From contig CALAGJ010000157.1 of the NCBI GenBank assembly GCA_937892395.1, forward strand, positions 1 to 31,556: DNA of 31,556 bases. Direction: 5' to 3'. This DNA comes from an uncultured Parafilimonas sp. Its GTDB lineage: Bacteria; Bacteroidota; Bacteroidia; Chitinophagales; Chitinophagaceae. Positions 12,916 to 22,249 of this stretch are shown here, piece after piece. Each line of letters begins with the position of its first letter. The stretch's first letter is position 1. The position numbers and the translations under genes were made by a program. Below the pieces are notes generated by a model. The model searched no databases. It had not been told where the DNA came from and saw only the letters and a program-made list of their open reading frames with translations.

Positions 12916-12948
12916 TATTATTGTTTTCAAAATTATTTATTTCTAATA

Positions 12949-14355
12949 TTAACATAAAATAAGCCGTCTGGTACGGTATGTTTTCACTCTGTTTTCCAAA
13001 GGCACGGCGAGGCTACCTGCGTTCACTTTTGTTTTTTTTGTATCATCTGTGTTTGTGCTGGCTCCGTTATCTGTACCCAAATATAAAAAGTTGGACTGAC
13101 TCCCGCCCTGCGCGTCATTTTTATAGTTTCCAAAGGCGTGATCGTGTGTGCCTACTTGATCTAATTCATAAAAAGAAGGAACATTTGATGAATCCGCTCC
13201 TTTTGAAACTATGCCCCTCAAATCCGGTATCCTGAATTTGTTGCTTCCGGTGTCAAGTTTGCTGTACTTGTATTTGTTGTTGCCTGTGGCCCATGAAGAA
13301 TAAGCCACTTTTTCAATAGACGGCAGTTTTAAAACGACACGGTTGTATAAACGTGCATATTGAAAACGATCTAACCCGCTGGCACCACCACCATCTGCTT
13401 CTACTATATTTGTAAGATTGCCTGCGGACAGGTATCCATTCACTTCTAAACCCACCTGCCTGAAATTGCCATCTGCATCATGCACACGCCAATAATTATT
13501 TGCTCCATCTTTTTCACGGTACAAAGCAATGCTTTCACCAGGGCATATATATACGCCTGACAGCCCGCCTTCTAACCAGTCCATTATATCCGCACCAGTT
13601 GTTTTAATAAACACGGTTTTCATAGTTGCATTTCTTTGCATCTCAAAAAACACTACTCTGTTTTCGGCTACGCTTGTTATATCCGGCAGCGTAACTTCTG
13701 CATAGTTTCCAGTTATTTTAAGCAGTATTTTTTTCCCTATATCCTCTGCCAAAATGGTTGTGTTTCCCGTAACAGTCATGCGTTGATTGAATATTGCAGG
13801 AACACTGGAGCTACCAGAGCCACCGCCGGTAACTACTTTAGTTAAAAAAGTGATAAAAAAATGTTCGTTTGGCGCAAACATATCTCCATTTGCAAGCAAT
13901 GAAAATGTGCCGGTGACAGCATTCCATGTGTAGTCAATAGCTGGCTTCATTGTTCCTGTGCCTATCCTTTCTGCAACTATATCCCATCCTATCCAATCAG
14001 AAACCACAAATGTTGACAGGCCCGATGTAAAAACATTAGGCGAATTATTTGGTATTACTGTTACATCAAATTCAATATAAAATGGTGCCTTTACTTCAAC
14101 GTCATCGCTTCCGGGAGTAAAGGTAAATTGTTCTAATACCTGAAGTGTAACGCCTCCGCTTATTTCTAATTTTCTGCATATCCAGTTCACGGGTTCAAGT
14201 CCCGGAAATGTCCACGTTCTTGCGGCGTGAGTTGGGCCTGCTTCATCAATAAAGTAAACAGCGGTATTCGGATCGCTGCCTTTGTAAAGGGCCATGCGAA
14301 GGTCATTTGTTGTTATGGTTGCGCTTGTGCTTATATTAACCGTAAATGTTGCCAT
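12949..14355 (-). CDS. Tail fibre with phage collar domain
   Basis: A 468-residue tail protein. The N-terminal half is beta-rich (MATFTVNISTSATITTNDLR), a GGGSGSSS linker lies at about 192-199, and a middle beta domain follows. The C-terminus carries the phage tail-collar signature FRIPDLRG (374-381), then GTHDHAF (402-408) and a closing PLENRVKTY. Collar-domain fibres sit at the tail tip and take part in host recognition. It follows the large tail-tip gene by 3 nt and precedes the beta-roll fibre. It has no signal peptide, unlike that neighbour. Confidence 0.82.
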   Translation of the reverse strand: MATFTVNISTSATITTNDLRMALYKGSDPNTAVYFIDEAGPTHAARTWTFPGLEPVNWICRKLEISGGVTLQVLEQFTFTPGSDDVEVKAPFYIEFDVTVIPNNSPNVFTSGLSTFVVSDWIGWDIVAERIGTGTMKPAIDYTWNAVTGTFSLLANGDMFAPNEHFFITFLTKVVTGGGSGSSSVPAIFNQRMTVTGNTTILAEDIGKKILLKITGNYAEVTLPDITSVAENRVVFFEMQRNATMKTVFIKTTGADIMDWLEGGLSGVYICPGESIALYREKDGANNYWRVHDADGNFRQVGLEVNGYLSAGNLTNIVEADGGGASGLDRFQYARLYNRVVLKLPSIEKVAYSSWATGNNKYKYSKLDTGSNKFRIPDLRGIVSKGADSSNVPSFYELDQVGTHDHAFGNYKNDAQGGSQSNFLYLGTDNGASTNTDDTKKTKVNAGSLAVPLENRVKTYRTRRLILC

Positions 14356-14358
14356 ATA

Positions 14359-17300
14359 TTAATTTTGAATATCTATATCAATTGTTCCGGGAGCCTGGCC
14401 AAATGCTTCTGCATCCAGTGTATAACTCAAAGTGCCGCTGTTTGCCGTGCCTCCGGTATCTGTAAGTGTTAATCCATTATCGTTCTTTGCAAATTTCATT
14501 TCTATGCTATAAAAATTGAAAGGAACGCCTTGCCTGAAATTGCTTTCCATTTTTGCATCCTGTGGGCGGGTGTATTTAAAACCTTCAATCATCAGGCCGT
14601 CAAGCATCAGTATTTCATTCATTTTAAAAGCCATGAACTCAGGGAAGCCCTGCGGGCCACCTAATAATAACCTGCGTTTAAGTGTGCCCGTCCCTGATAA
14701 GGCTTCTATATTGCCAGGCTCATCTTCGTAGCTTTCATAATCACTTTCAGGGTCAATGGGAAGGAACAATGATTCACACCTGATAGCCGAGGTACCCCAT
14801 GTGTTAAAATAAGCGTACAGTTTATTAAAGCTGTTGGTGTATTCATATAAATATGTTTCCGGATGTGACACTCTTACATCCTGCCATTCGCTTATTACAA
14901 CCCTTTTTCCGTTTGCTTTTATAACAATCTGATACTTTCCTTCCGGGAATGTATTTAACGGAATATTTAACTGCTGCAACGAATACGGTGCCTGAACCGC
15001 AGTATTAGCAACAATGATCATCAGTGTGGTTGAGTATTCATAGCCTTGCTCATTATAAATAACTACCGTCAATTGGCCTAATCCAGAGGTTATAACTTGC
15101 AGGTTTATACTGTCACTTGTTTGCCATTTCTGAAAGTAATATGGCTGCACAGCAAAGCGGCCATTCCGATTGTGCGCCCAATCGTTCATGTATTCAACAT
15201 GATTGTATTTTGGCGGATTTGTGTAATTGTATTTCACAAAATGCACCGGGCAGATCTTGCTTATAAATATCATCGTTGTACTGTTTGAAAAAAATAGACC
15301 TTCATCGCTTAAACTCATCAGTGTTGCCAGGCTGTTGTTTGCAGATAGCAGTAGTTTCCATTCCTGCGCTGTGCCTGTGGCAGGCGTGCTTTTCATGCTG
15401 CCGATAGGCAGGCAATAAATATCGTTGTTGTTATATGTTATTTTAATCTCTCCTTTATTCATTTGCGCCATTGTTTTTGCAAAAGCATAGGGTACCTTAG
15501 TTGTGAAAACAGCATACATAGGGATGAAAAAAGGAGCCGCCAGATCGCCAATTGTTATATCTTTTTTTTCGCTTACAATAACTCCTGATAAGTCTGTTTC
15601 TAAATCAATGTTTTTTGTGCCGGTAGAGAAAATTATTTTGTCGGAAGGTTGCTGATAAAAAAGACTTCTGATATAACTGCCATGTTTCAAAATTTGTCTT
15701 GCCGGGCTTATTTCTGTGTTGAAAACAGTATTGTCTAATACGCCGGTTATGCTTGTGTAAGCCGGACGGCTTAAATTATATTCCGTTAATACCTGTTGAA
15801 ACGTGCTATATACTCCGTTAATATTAAAAGAAGTGGCACCACCGTATTTAGTTGCTTTAAATCTTACCACATCTCCAGGAACAAGCAGCACTGTTTCGGA
15901 CAGATTCCAGGAAACGCCATCTGTGTTTACAATTGTCATTCTTACCTGAGTTCCGTTTACTTGCATCTCCATCATGCAGGTTGTAACATCGGCAGCAGTG
16001 AAATTGAAGCCAATGGACAAAATGAACTCTTTTTTTGTAAGCCCCTGATAAACAAATTCAATGCCTCCCGGACGGTAATAAAAATCATCGGTTAAAGCAA
16101 AATTTGTGTGTATAACGAATGAAAATCCCACACCTGTTGAAACGTGCCCTAATATATTACTTAAAACAGATGTATTGTTTACCGGAGAACCAGTATTTAT
16201 TTTAATAACAAAGGGCTGCTTATCGCCGCTGTTGTCTGTGGTGTCTTTGTTTTGATAAACGCCCCTTATAAATTCCGCTCCAAATCCATCCCCACGACCC
16301 TTGCAGGATATATCTAACTCTTTTTTTATGTCTGATATTGGCAGGTTCCATATTCTTGTTTGGTTAAACTCATACTTTCCGCTTCGTTGGTTGTACTCCT
16401 GATCCGGATAGCCTGTTTTCAGTGTATTGCAAAGCATGTCCGATGCTGTTTCAAGCGACAATGCGGCAACTTCTCCCAAATCAAATATATTATTTGTTGC
16501 TGCTCCAAACACATCTGTTTTTGGTTCAATGTAAAGCACATTATTAATGATTTTGAAAGCGGGGTCAAAATCAAGCATGGAAACAAAATCTGAAAACGAA
16601 AGGCTTATATAATAATTACTTACAATGCTGCGTGAAGTGTTTCTGATAGCATCGCCGCATGTTATTACTACGTCATTATGCGTTTGCATGTAAACGCTGT
16701 CCGCTGTATATCTGCCGTCCGTCATTTTAGAAACAATCTGTTTCAGCATTTGGTAGGGTTGTAGTGCGTATGCTGTTGTGGTTCCGTTTCTGCTGTCAAA
16801 CTCAATGGATATGCTTGTTTCTTTATAAAGTATGTCGTTTGGCGAAATTATTTCAGGGCCGTGCCATTGTGCTATCGCTATTTTCTGCTCATAGTTTACC
16901 GTTGTTGTGATGCTGAAATCAAAACTATAAACATTGCCCACCTGCCCAACAACGTTGATAACCCCTAAAGAAATTTCAGTACTGCTATTTACATCTGATT
17001 TTCTTATTACAAAATTGCAGTCTATATTTTCGTTTGGATCGCCGCTTATCACTTCAAATGTTATGATTCCGCTTATTGTGATATTTATAGGATTTGGACT
17101 GAAAGACTCGAATATTACATTCTCGCTTGCCTTAAAAAAATTATCAATGGCAGTTCCGTTTGCCAGGCTTTCAAATTCGTACTGCTGGCTTATAAATGAT
17201 ACGTTTACATTATCACCCTCATTGCTTATGTAGGTTACCGGCAGAAGGGTGTAAGTATATAACCCGATAAATACTGTTGCTTCAAATTCAGGGTTAATAT

Positions 17301-17826
17301 AATTTAATTTATCTCTCAGATTGATGCCGTCAAAACAAACCATTATTGCATCATGGTTTGTTTCATCACAAGCAATCTCATAGGCAGTTCCTTCATTTGA
17401 ATTAAAATATGAAAGTAAACCGCCTTCAACACTATTAACCTGAACGCCTCTCTGCGGGAAATCTTTATATGTTTTTAAATCCAAACGGCCCTTGTATTCA
17501 AGTTCATAAATACCTGTATCCCGGTTCCAGCGAAGAATGATTAAATAGTATTCTTCTTCAAACCCTTTGCCCGTAAAGTAATAGTGCCTCGCTATTTTGG
17601 CTGCATCTTTAACCAATGTGAGCGGAACGGTAAAACTTCGCTGTAAGCCAAAATACTTTTGATTCAATCCGTATTCGACAACTATATCCTTCCATCCATC
17701 GGGGTTGTTTGGCAGCGGGTGTAAGTCAGAATCCTTTAATACATTATCATTAAAGACAAAGCATGTCATGTTATCTTTATCTGCGATAAAATATAAAAAT
17801 TCTTTATTTGGTATAAAATCAGCCAC
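14359..17826 (-). CDS. Large tail-tip / baseplate hub protein
   Basis: A 1155-residue protein directly after the tape measure, where siphoviruses encode distal-tail and tail-tip proteins. The N-terminal 200 residues (MADFIPNKEFLYFIADKDN, later GLQRSFTVPLTLV, GRLDLKTYKDF) resemble the opening domain of Bacteroidota phage tail-tip proteins. The remainder is beta-rich with repeated immunoglobulin-like stretches (about 240-330, 830-930). No enzymatic motif is recognised. The start overlaps the tape-measure stop by 8 nt. It probably combines Dit-like and Tal-like roles, by position and size. Confidence 0.75.
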   Translation of the reverse strand: MADFIPNKEFLYFIADKDNMTCFVFNDNVLKDSDLHPLPNNPDGWKDIVVEYGLNQKYFGLQRSFTVPLTLVKDAAKIARHYYFTGKGFEEEYYLIILRWNRDTGIYELEYKGRLDLKTYKDFPQRGVQVNSVEGGLLSYFNSNEGTAYEIACDETNHDAIMVCFDGINLRDKLNYINPEFEATVFIGLYTYTLLPVTYISNEGDNVNVSFISQQYEFESLANGTAIDNFFKASENVIFESFSPNPINITISGIITFEVISGDPNENIDCNFVIRKSDVNSSTEISLGVINVVGQVGNVYSFDFSITTTVNYEQKIAIAQWHGPEIISPNDILYKETSISIEFDSRNGTTTAYALQPYQMLKQIVSKMTDGRYTADSVYMQTHNDVVITCGDAIRNTSRSIVSNYYISLSFSDFVSMLDFDPAFKIINNVLYIEPKTDVFGAATNNIFDLGEVAALSLETASDMLCNTLKTGYPDQEYNQRSGKYEFNQTRIWNLPISDIKKELDISCKGRGDGFGAEFIRGVYQNKDTTDNSGDKQPFVIKINTGSPVNNTSVLSNILGHVSTGVGFSFVIHTNFALTDDFYYRPGGIEFVYQGLTKKEFILSIGFNFTAADVTTCMMEMQVNGTQVRMTIVNTDGVSWNLSETVLLVPGDVVRFKATKYGGATSFNINGVYSTFQQVLTEYNLSRPAYTSITGVLDNTVFNTEISPARQILKHGSYIRSLFYQQPSDKIIFSTGTKNIDLETDLSGVIVSEKKDITIGDLAAPFFIPMYAVFTTKVPYAFAKTMAQMNKGEIKITYNNNDIYCLPIGSMKSTPATGTAQEWKLLLSANNSLATLMSLSDEGLFFSNSTTMIFISKICPVHFVKYNYTNPPKYNHVEYMNDWAHNRNGRFAVQPYYFQKWQTSDSINLQVITSGLGQLTVVIYNEQGYEYSTTLMIIVANTAVQAPYSLQQLNIPLNTFPEGKYQIVIKANGKRVVISEWQDVRVSHPETYLYEYTNSFNKLYAYFNTWGTSAIRCESLFLPIDPESDYESYEDEPGNIEALSGTGTLKRRLLLGGPQGFPEFMAFKMNEILMLDGLMIEGFKYTRPQDAKMESNFRQGVPFNFYSIEMKFAKNDNGLTLTDTGGTANSGTLSYTLDAEAFGQAPGTIDIDIQN

Positions 17827-20800
17827 CGTGTATTTGCCTTTTTACGTATGAATTAAAATCTCCATGATTGTGAATGTTTAAAACAACTTTTGGTCGCAAG
17901 CCTTTAGCAAATCTGCGATAATCAAAATCAGGTTTTGTTGTGCCGCCTGATGTTGTTGTGTTTCTTTTTTCCAGCCTCCCCCAATAAGCCATTTGAAGAT
18001 CAAATGAATTGTCTGCAACTTTGCCCACCGGTATAATTTCAGTGCCTTTGGGCAGCCAGTCTAATGTTTCACGTGTAGCCATGAAAGCAGGTTGGCCCGG
18101 CTTCCTAACAATCTCATTACCAGCTTCCCCATACACACCAAAGTGAGATTCTTTATTGCCGCTCAATCCTTCTTTATAACGTGGTATTTTGGTTGCCAAT
18201 GCTACTGCAAGTTGGGAGGCTCCTTCAATACCAATTCCTATAGACAGGGGTATATTTGGCGGTGTACTTGTCAATGCTGCTGTTACGCCCCTGGCTGTGT
18301 TTAGAATAATGTTTAATATAGATATATCCCGGTCAAATTTTGCCTTTTTCACGTCCAGTTCTCTTTGCCTTCTTTCGTTCCTTTCTTGCTGTGTTTGCCT
18401 TTGCGCTTCTATAACCTGTAGCCTGTTCGCCTTTTCTTCCTCACTTAAAGTGCTGTCGGTTATTCTTTTTACATTTTTTTCGTAGGCTTCTTGTTCTGCG
18501 TTTTCAGTTTCTTCAATCTGAGCCTTTTTATTATTGTAAAATATGCTATTGATATTCGTTGCCGTATTAGTAAGCAGTTGTGCATACTGCTGCGCTTTTT
18601 CTAAGTCTTCTAAAAGGTATTTAAGCGGGCTTTTATTTTCATCCGCTTGCGGGTTTTTAAGTTTTTCAAGTGCAAGTTCTGTTTCTGAAATCTTTTGTTT
18701 CAGTTCGGCCCATTCTTGGCTATTGCTGTTTAATAAAAGTAGCTGCGCTTTTGCTGCTTCCAAACTATATTCAAGGGCAATTCTGGAATATTTTTTTGTT
18801 ATTTCCGCAAGGCTTTTTTCGTATTGTATGCGGTTTATTTTGCCAGTGTTGAAAAGCCTGAGTAGTCCAGCCTGCTCCTTGTTGTAGTTGGCCGCATTTA
18901 TGGCAAGTGAGAAGTTTTCGGCTCTTTCTAACCGGTTAATATCTTCTTCTTTGTTTCTTTTTCTTGCTTCGTATGCTTCCTTTTCATTTTCCTGCATTTT
19001 GCGCAAGGCTTCATCCTGCGCCTCAATACTTTTTCGGTATTCAATTTCCTGCAACTGCAATACTTTGTCGCTGTATTCTTTTTGCAGTTTAAAAAATTCT
19101 TCGTTGCGGTTTAGCAACAACAAATCTCTTTCGCCTGAAGTTAATTTTTCGCCTTTTGCTTTCGCCAATGATATTTGAAACTGATACTCTGCCTGCGTAA
19201 TTTCTTTCAGCTTTTGGTAGTATCCGGTTGCGTATGTAAGCCTTTCGTCATAACCAAGTTTATCATCTTCGGATTGTTTTTTTAAAAACTCTGCCTGGCT
19301 TTGAAGAATGGTTTTTTGTATGTTGTATCTGGCGGTTATTTCAGAATCATCAAATGAATTTTGCTTGTCTTTTGTGCTTTCTGTGTCTGTAAACTCTTTT
19401 GTTTTCCCAATAAGCCCTATGTATGAATCTATAATTTTGTTTATTTTAGATTCAAGCTCATTGGCTGCTTTCGTGTTTTTTTCTAAAACTGTGCCCGCAG
19501 ATTTTCCCTGAGCTATTGTTGCTTTTCCTAATTGTATGCCTGCTGCGGCGGCTTTGTCTGCTTCTTCTTTGCTAATGGATTGTCCGATTTTTACTGCCGC
19601 TTGCAAGTTTGCTTCTTCTCTTGTCAATGCAATTTGCTGTTTGAGCAGTGGAAGTATTTCATCTTGCGCCGCCTGTATTGCGACCTTTGCTTTTATGCTT
19701 TCAACAATTTGCATATATGCGCTATTCAGATTTCCTAATAAAATTTCTTCATCAGTCATGTTTTTAAGGTATGGGCCGTATTCTTCACGCATCTTTTTAA
19801 CAATGGTTCTGCGATCTTCAAGGGGTATATTTGAATCTTTTAAAGCAGCAGACATTTCTTTGAATCTAAGCAGCATCGCCGCACTATCATCAACAACTTG
19901 TTTTTGACTATCAGAAAGCCCATCAAGTGCATCTTTCTCCTTAAACAGGCTGCTTACATAGTCCCCTATCTCTTTTCCAAAAATTGTTAATAATGTAATA
20001 CCTGCCAATATCGCCGTTTGCCAGCTAAACAAACCCTTTAGCATAATACCAAACGCCTGCGAACTGCTTCCCACAGATGCCTTTAGTGCGCTAAATTCAT
20101 CAACAAGTATAGGCAGGTTGTTACTGATTGCCAGAAAACCGGTTTGAAGGCTGTTTGTAAAGGCGGGAGCTTCCCTCAATACCTGGTTCAAACTAAACTG
20201 CGCCCTCTCATATTGGCCTACCCTTCGTTGCGTTTGCCCTACAGCCACTTCTACCGCATCAAGCTGCTTGTAATAGTTCATGGCGGTGGCCGCTGCTGCT
20301 ATAAATTTTGGGTCGTTGGTTCCCAATGCAACACCAAGCCTTTTTGCTTCTGCCGCCGCTTCATTGTATTTTATTTTAAGCTGCTCGTATTCATTTTTGA
20401 GCCGTTGTGTGTTTTTTTCCTCTTTAATCTGTTTGGCAGCCAGCCTGTCTTTTTCTTTGGTTAATTGCGCTTCATATTGTTGCTGTAATTTCAGAGACTT
20501 TATTGCTTCCTGTTCTGTTTTAAGTTCTGCTTGTGCTGCTTTATTTTTCCTGATACCGGCATCTGCGGAGGCGTTTTTTGCTTTAGCGTTTTCAATTTCT
20601 TCTCTGGCAGCATCTCTGGCTATTTTGGCGTATGTGGCCTGTTCTTTGGCCATATCCTGCAATGTTTTTACATACTTTCCATTTGCGGCAGTAAGGCTGT
20701 CCTGTACTTTCTTTAATTGTTCGGTTGCTTGCTTAAAAGCTGATATGTCGGAAAACCCGCTGTTGAAAACAGGGCGCAAATCTTTTAATTTTAAGTATTG

Positions 20801-20890
20801 ATTATAGACCTCATTCATGGCAGCAATTACCCGGTCTTTGTCTTTTTCGGTGCGGCGGTAATCAAATCCTAAATCTATAATATTGCTCAT
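17819..20890 (-). CDS. Tape measure protein
   Basis: A 1023-residue protein setting tail length. It has long charged coiled coils (about 90-190 and 520-700, and again 740-830), an Ala/Lys/Glu-rich composition, a hydrophobic membrane-like segment at about 287-310 (SWQTAILAGITLLTIFG) and a glycine-rich end near LATKIPRYKEGLSG. These are standard tape-measure features. The length suggests a tail of roughly 150 nm if the usual 1.5 angstrom per residue applies. It starts 20 nt from a divergent plus-strand gene. Confidence 0.9.
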   Translation of the reverse strand: MSNIIDLGFDYRRTEKDKDRVIAAMNEVYNQYLKLKDLRPVFNSGFSDISAFKQATEQLKKVQDSLTAANGKYVKTLQDMAKEQATYAKIARDAAREEIENAKAKNASADAGIRKNKAAQAELKTEQEAIKSLKLQQQYEAQLTKEKDRLAAKQIKEEKNTQRLKNEYEQLKIKYNEAAAEAKRLGVALGTNDPKFIAAAATAMNYYKQLDAVEVAVGQTQRRVGQYERAQFSLNQVLREAPAFTNSLQTGFLAISNNLPILVDEFSALKASVGSSSQAFGIMLKGLFSWQTAILAGITLLTIFGKEIGDYVSSLFKEKDALDGLSDSQKQVVDDSAAMLLRFKEMSAALKDSNIPLEDRRTIVKKMREEYGPYLKNMTDEEILLGNLNSAYMQIVESIKAKVAIQAAQDEILPLLKQQIALTREEANLQAAVKIGQSISKEEADKAAAAGIQLGKATIAQGKSAGTVLEKNTKAANELESKINKIIDSYIGLIGKTKEFTDTESTKDKQNSFDDSEITARYNIQKTILQSQAEFLKKQSEDDKLGYDERLTYATGYYQKLKEITQAEYQFQISLAKAKGEKLTSGERDLLLLNRNEEFFKLQKEYSDKVLQLQEIEYRKSIEAQDEALRKMQENEKEAYEARKRNKEEDINRLERAENFSLAINAANYNKEQAGLLRLFNTGKINRIQYEKSLAEITKKYSRIALEYSLEAAKAQLLLLNSNSQEWAELKQKISETELALEKLKNPQADENKSPLKYLLEDLEKAQQYAQLLTNTATNINSIFYNNKKAQIEETENAEQEAYEKNVKRITDSTLSEEEKANRLQVIEAQRQTQQERNERRQRELDVKKAKFDRDISILNIILNTARGVTAALTSTPPNIPLSIGIGIEGASQLAVALATKIPRYKEGLSGNKESHFGVYGEAGNEIVRKPGQPAFMATRETLDWLPKGTEIIPVGKVADNSFDLQMAYWGRLEKRNTTTSGGTTKPDFDYRRFAKGLRPKVVLNIHNHGDFNSYVKRQIHGG

Positions 20891-20898
20891 TTTCCCCT

Positions 20899-20906
20899 TA
20901 AATTTG
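20899..20906 (+). promoter_or_regulatory. Promoter -7 box for the lone plus-strand gene
   Basis: TAAATTTG matches the Bacteroidota -7 consensus exactly and ends 4 nt before the ATG at 20911, the same spacing as for tnpB. No TTTG was found at the -33 position. The message would be leaderless. The box lies in the 20-bp gap between the divergent tape-measure and plus-strand genes. Confidence 0.5.
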
Positions 20907-20910
20907 TAAA

Positions 20911-21588
20911 ATGACTGAATCCATTGTTTTAATCAGTTCAGCAGAAGATTGTAACATCAAAAGGTTTCGCCGTTGTAAGTTCAAAAGTGATTACGACTGC
21001 TTAGTTATATCCGGCAAACCAACTGATGAAGAAAAACTGAAAGCCTTTGAGAAGATAAATGATGAATTTGTAAGCCTTTGCGGTTTTCCGTTACCAGAAA
21101 TATCTATGCTTACCGGCATTTATCAGCATCAAATAAGAAATGAGTGCGTTAACATCCTCGTAATGCTTTTAGAAAGCTCTGCGCTATGCCTCGGCAACGA
21201 ATCAAATGATGTGTTTGATAGGTGTTTGGAAGACATAAAAACTTACGGCCACCGGCTAAAGCACAATCCAGGCGATTTGCCTGGCTTCTTAGAGCAAATT
21301 GAAAAAGTAAAGACAAAAGAAGTGAAGCATATTGATGCTCTCAACACAAGAAAAAAGGAGTATCAAACATTTACCGAGCGAAAGGACAAAGACGGACTTG
21401 CGGATAGCCTTTCTGAACAATCATTTACCAAACTATTAACACAAATTGACCGGTTCATGGGCTTTAAAATTGACCAGGAAAAGGAAAGTGTTGAATACCT
21501 GGCAAATTGCATTTTTGCCTATCAAGAAAGCGTTAAGAATCATTTAGACCAACTGAATAAGGAATCTAAAAAACAAGTCCTGTTTTAG
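20911..21588 (+). CDS. Plus-strand gene inside the tail operon, unknown
   Basis: A 225-residue soluble, mostly helical protein (MTESIVLISSAEDCNIKRF..., ending KESKKQVLF). No motif, signal or membrane segment is seen. It is the only non-transposon gene on the plus strand. It starts 20 bp from the divergent tape-measure gene and its end overlaps the convergent gene at 21566 by 23 bp. Siphoviruses often encode tail-assembly chaperones here, but on the same strand. An inserted cargo gene (moron) expressed from its own promoter fits better. No competing minus-strand frame is open here. Confidence 0.7.
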   Translation: MTESIVLISSAEDCNIKRFRRCKFKSDYDCLVISGKPTDEEKLKAFEKINDEFVSLCGFPLPEISMLTGIYQHQIRNECVNILVMLLESSALCLGNESNDVFDRCLEDIKTYGHRLKHNPGDLPGFLEQIEKVKTKEVKHIDALNTRKKEYQTFTERKDKDGLADSLSEQSFTKLLTQIDRFMGFKIDQEKESVEYLANCIFAYQESVKNHLDQLNKESKKQVLF

Positions 21589-22012
21589 CTTCCAACGCTT
21601 TTTTAACTCCGGGAAGCGTTATTGTTTTTGCAAATTCGCTTCTGTTTGCTTCCGTTAATCCAACTATTCTTTTGCCACTTCTTTTAATTGCTTTCGCCCA
21701 TTTAAAAGAAGGGCTTTTTACATCATAATTTTCCCCTGTAATTTCTGCTGTCAAAGAACTATATAATTCTCCGGTGTCATAAAACGTAACATGATTATAA
21801 ACTCCGGAAAGTCCTGTTTTTCTCATTTTTTCCTGGATAGTAAACGGGGCATATTCAGGCAAAATTTTATTGCCGTCTGACTTTAAGCCGATCGCCAATT
21901 GCTCTGCCTGCATGTCCGGGATGGTGTCTTTATTCTGCGTAATAACTGCAATCATTTCATCTTTAAATGAAAATGCTTTCAGCTTATTTATAACAGTTTT
22001 AAGATCATCCAT
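21566..22012 (-). CDS. Tail-module protein, unknown
   Basis: A 148-residue basic protein (MDDLKTVINKLKAFSFKDEM, later FYDTGELYSSLTAEI). The TGELYSSL stretch and the length are reminiscent of head-tail joining or tail-completion proteins, but its place between the major tail and tape-measure genes fits a tail-assembly factor equally well. Its 3' end overlaps the convergent plus-strand gene by 23 bp. Confidence 0.6.
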   Translation of the reverse strand: MDDLKTVINKLKAFSFKDEMIAVITQNKDTIPDMQAEQLAIGLKSDGNKILPEYAPFTIQEKMRKTGLSGVYNHVTFYDTGELYSSLTAEITGENYDVKSPSFKWAKAIKRSGKRIVGLTEANRSEFAKTITLPGVKKALEAKTGLVF

Positions 22013-22023
22013 AAAACAAGTTT

Positions 22024-22050
22024 AAGCGGCCCGGTAAAGAGCCGCTTTTT
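22024..22050 (+). terminator. Plus-strand intrinsic terminator
   Basis: AAGCGGC (22024-22030) pairs with GCCGCTT (22041-22047) around a 10-nt loop. A T-run follows on the plus strand only. It would stop transcripts from the plus-strand gene that run on past 21588 against the tail operon. On the minus strand it lies between two tail genes and lacks a T-run, so late transcription could pass. Confidence 0.6.
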
Positions 22051-22240
22051 ATTCTTCTTTCGCCTGTGCTTCACCTGTTGAGGCAAGCCTTAATTCCCAT
22101 AGCAGTTTTATATTTTCTTCCCTTTTTTCAGGTTCAAAAATTTCAAGTTTATTGATGTGTTCTTGCAACTTTTTCAAGTTTTTGAATCCATCAATTACAT
22201 CCGCATTGAAACTCCAGCCGCTTACATTATATTGCTTCAT
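22049..22240 (-). CDS. Small tail gene, possible assembly chaperone
   Basis: A 63-residue helical protein (MKQYNVSGWSFNADVIDGF, then KKLQEHINKLEIFEPEKRE) placed right after the major tail protein and before the tape measure, the usual position of a lambda gpG-like tail-assembly chaperone. Its short length and helical acidic C-terminus are compatible, but no sequence signature or frameshift site was found to prove it. Confidence 0.55.
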   Translation of the reverse strand: MKQYNVSGWSFNADVIDGFKNLKKLQEHINKLEIFEPEKREENIKLLWELRLASTGEAQAKEE

Positions 22241-22249
22241 GGCTTATTT

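Noticed and set aside
18189..20801. Several plus-strand frames of 100-170 codons opposite the tape measure
   Set aside because: Their products are Ser/Phe/Leu/Cys-rich shadows of the Lys/Glu/Ala-rich coiled coil, with no start context.
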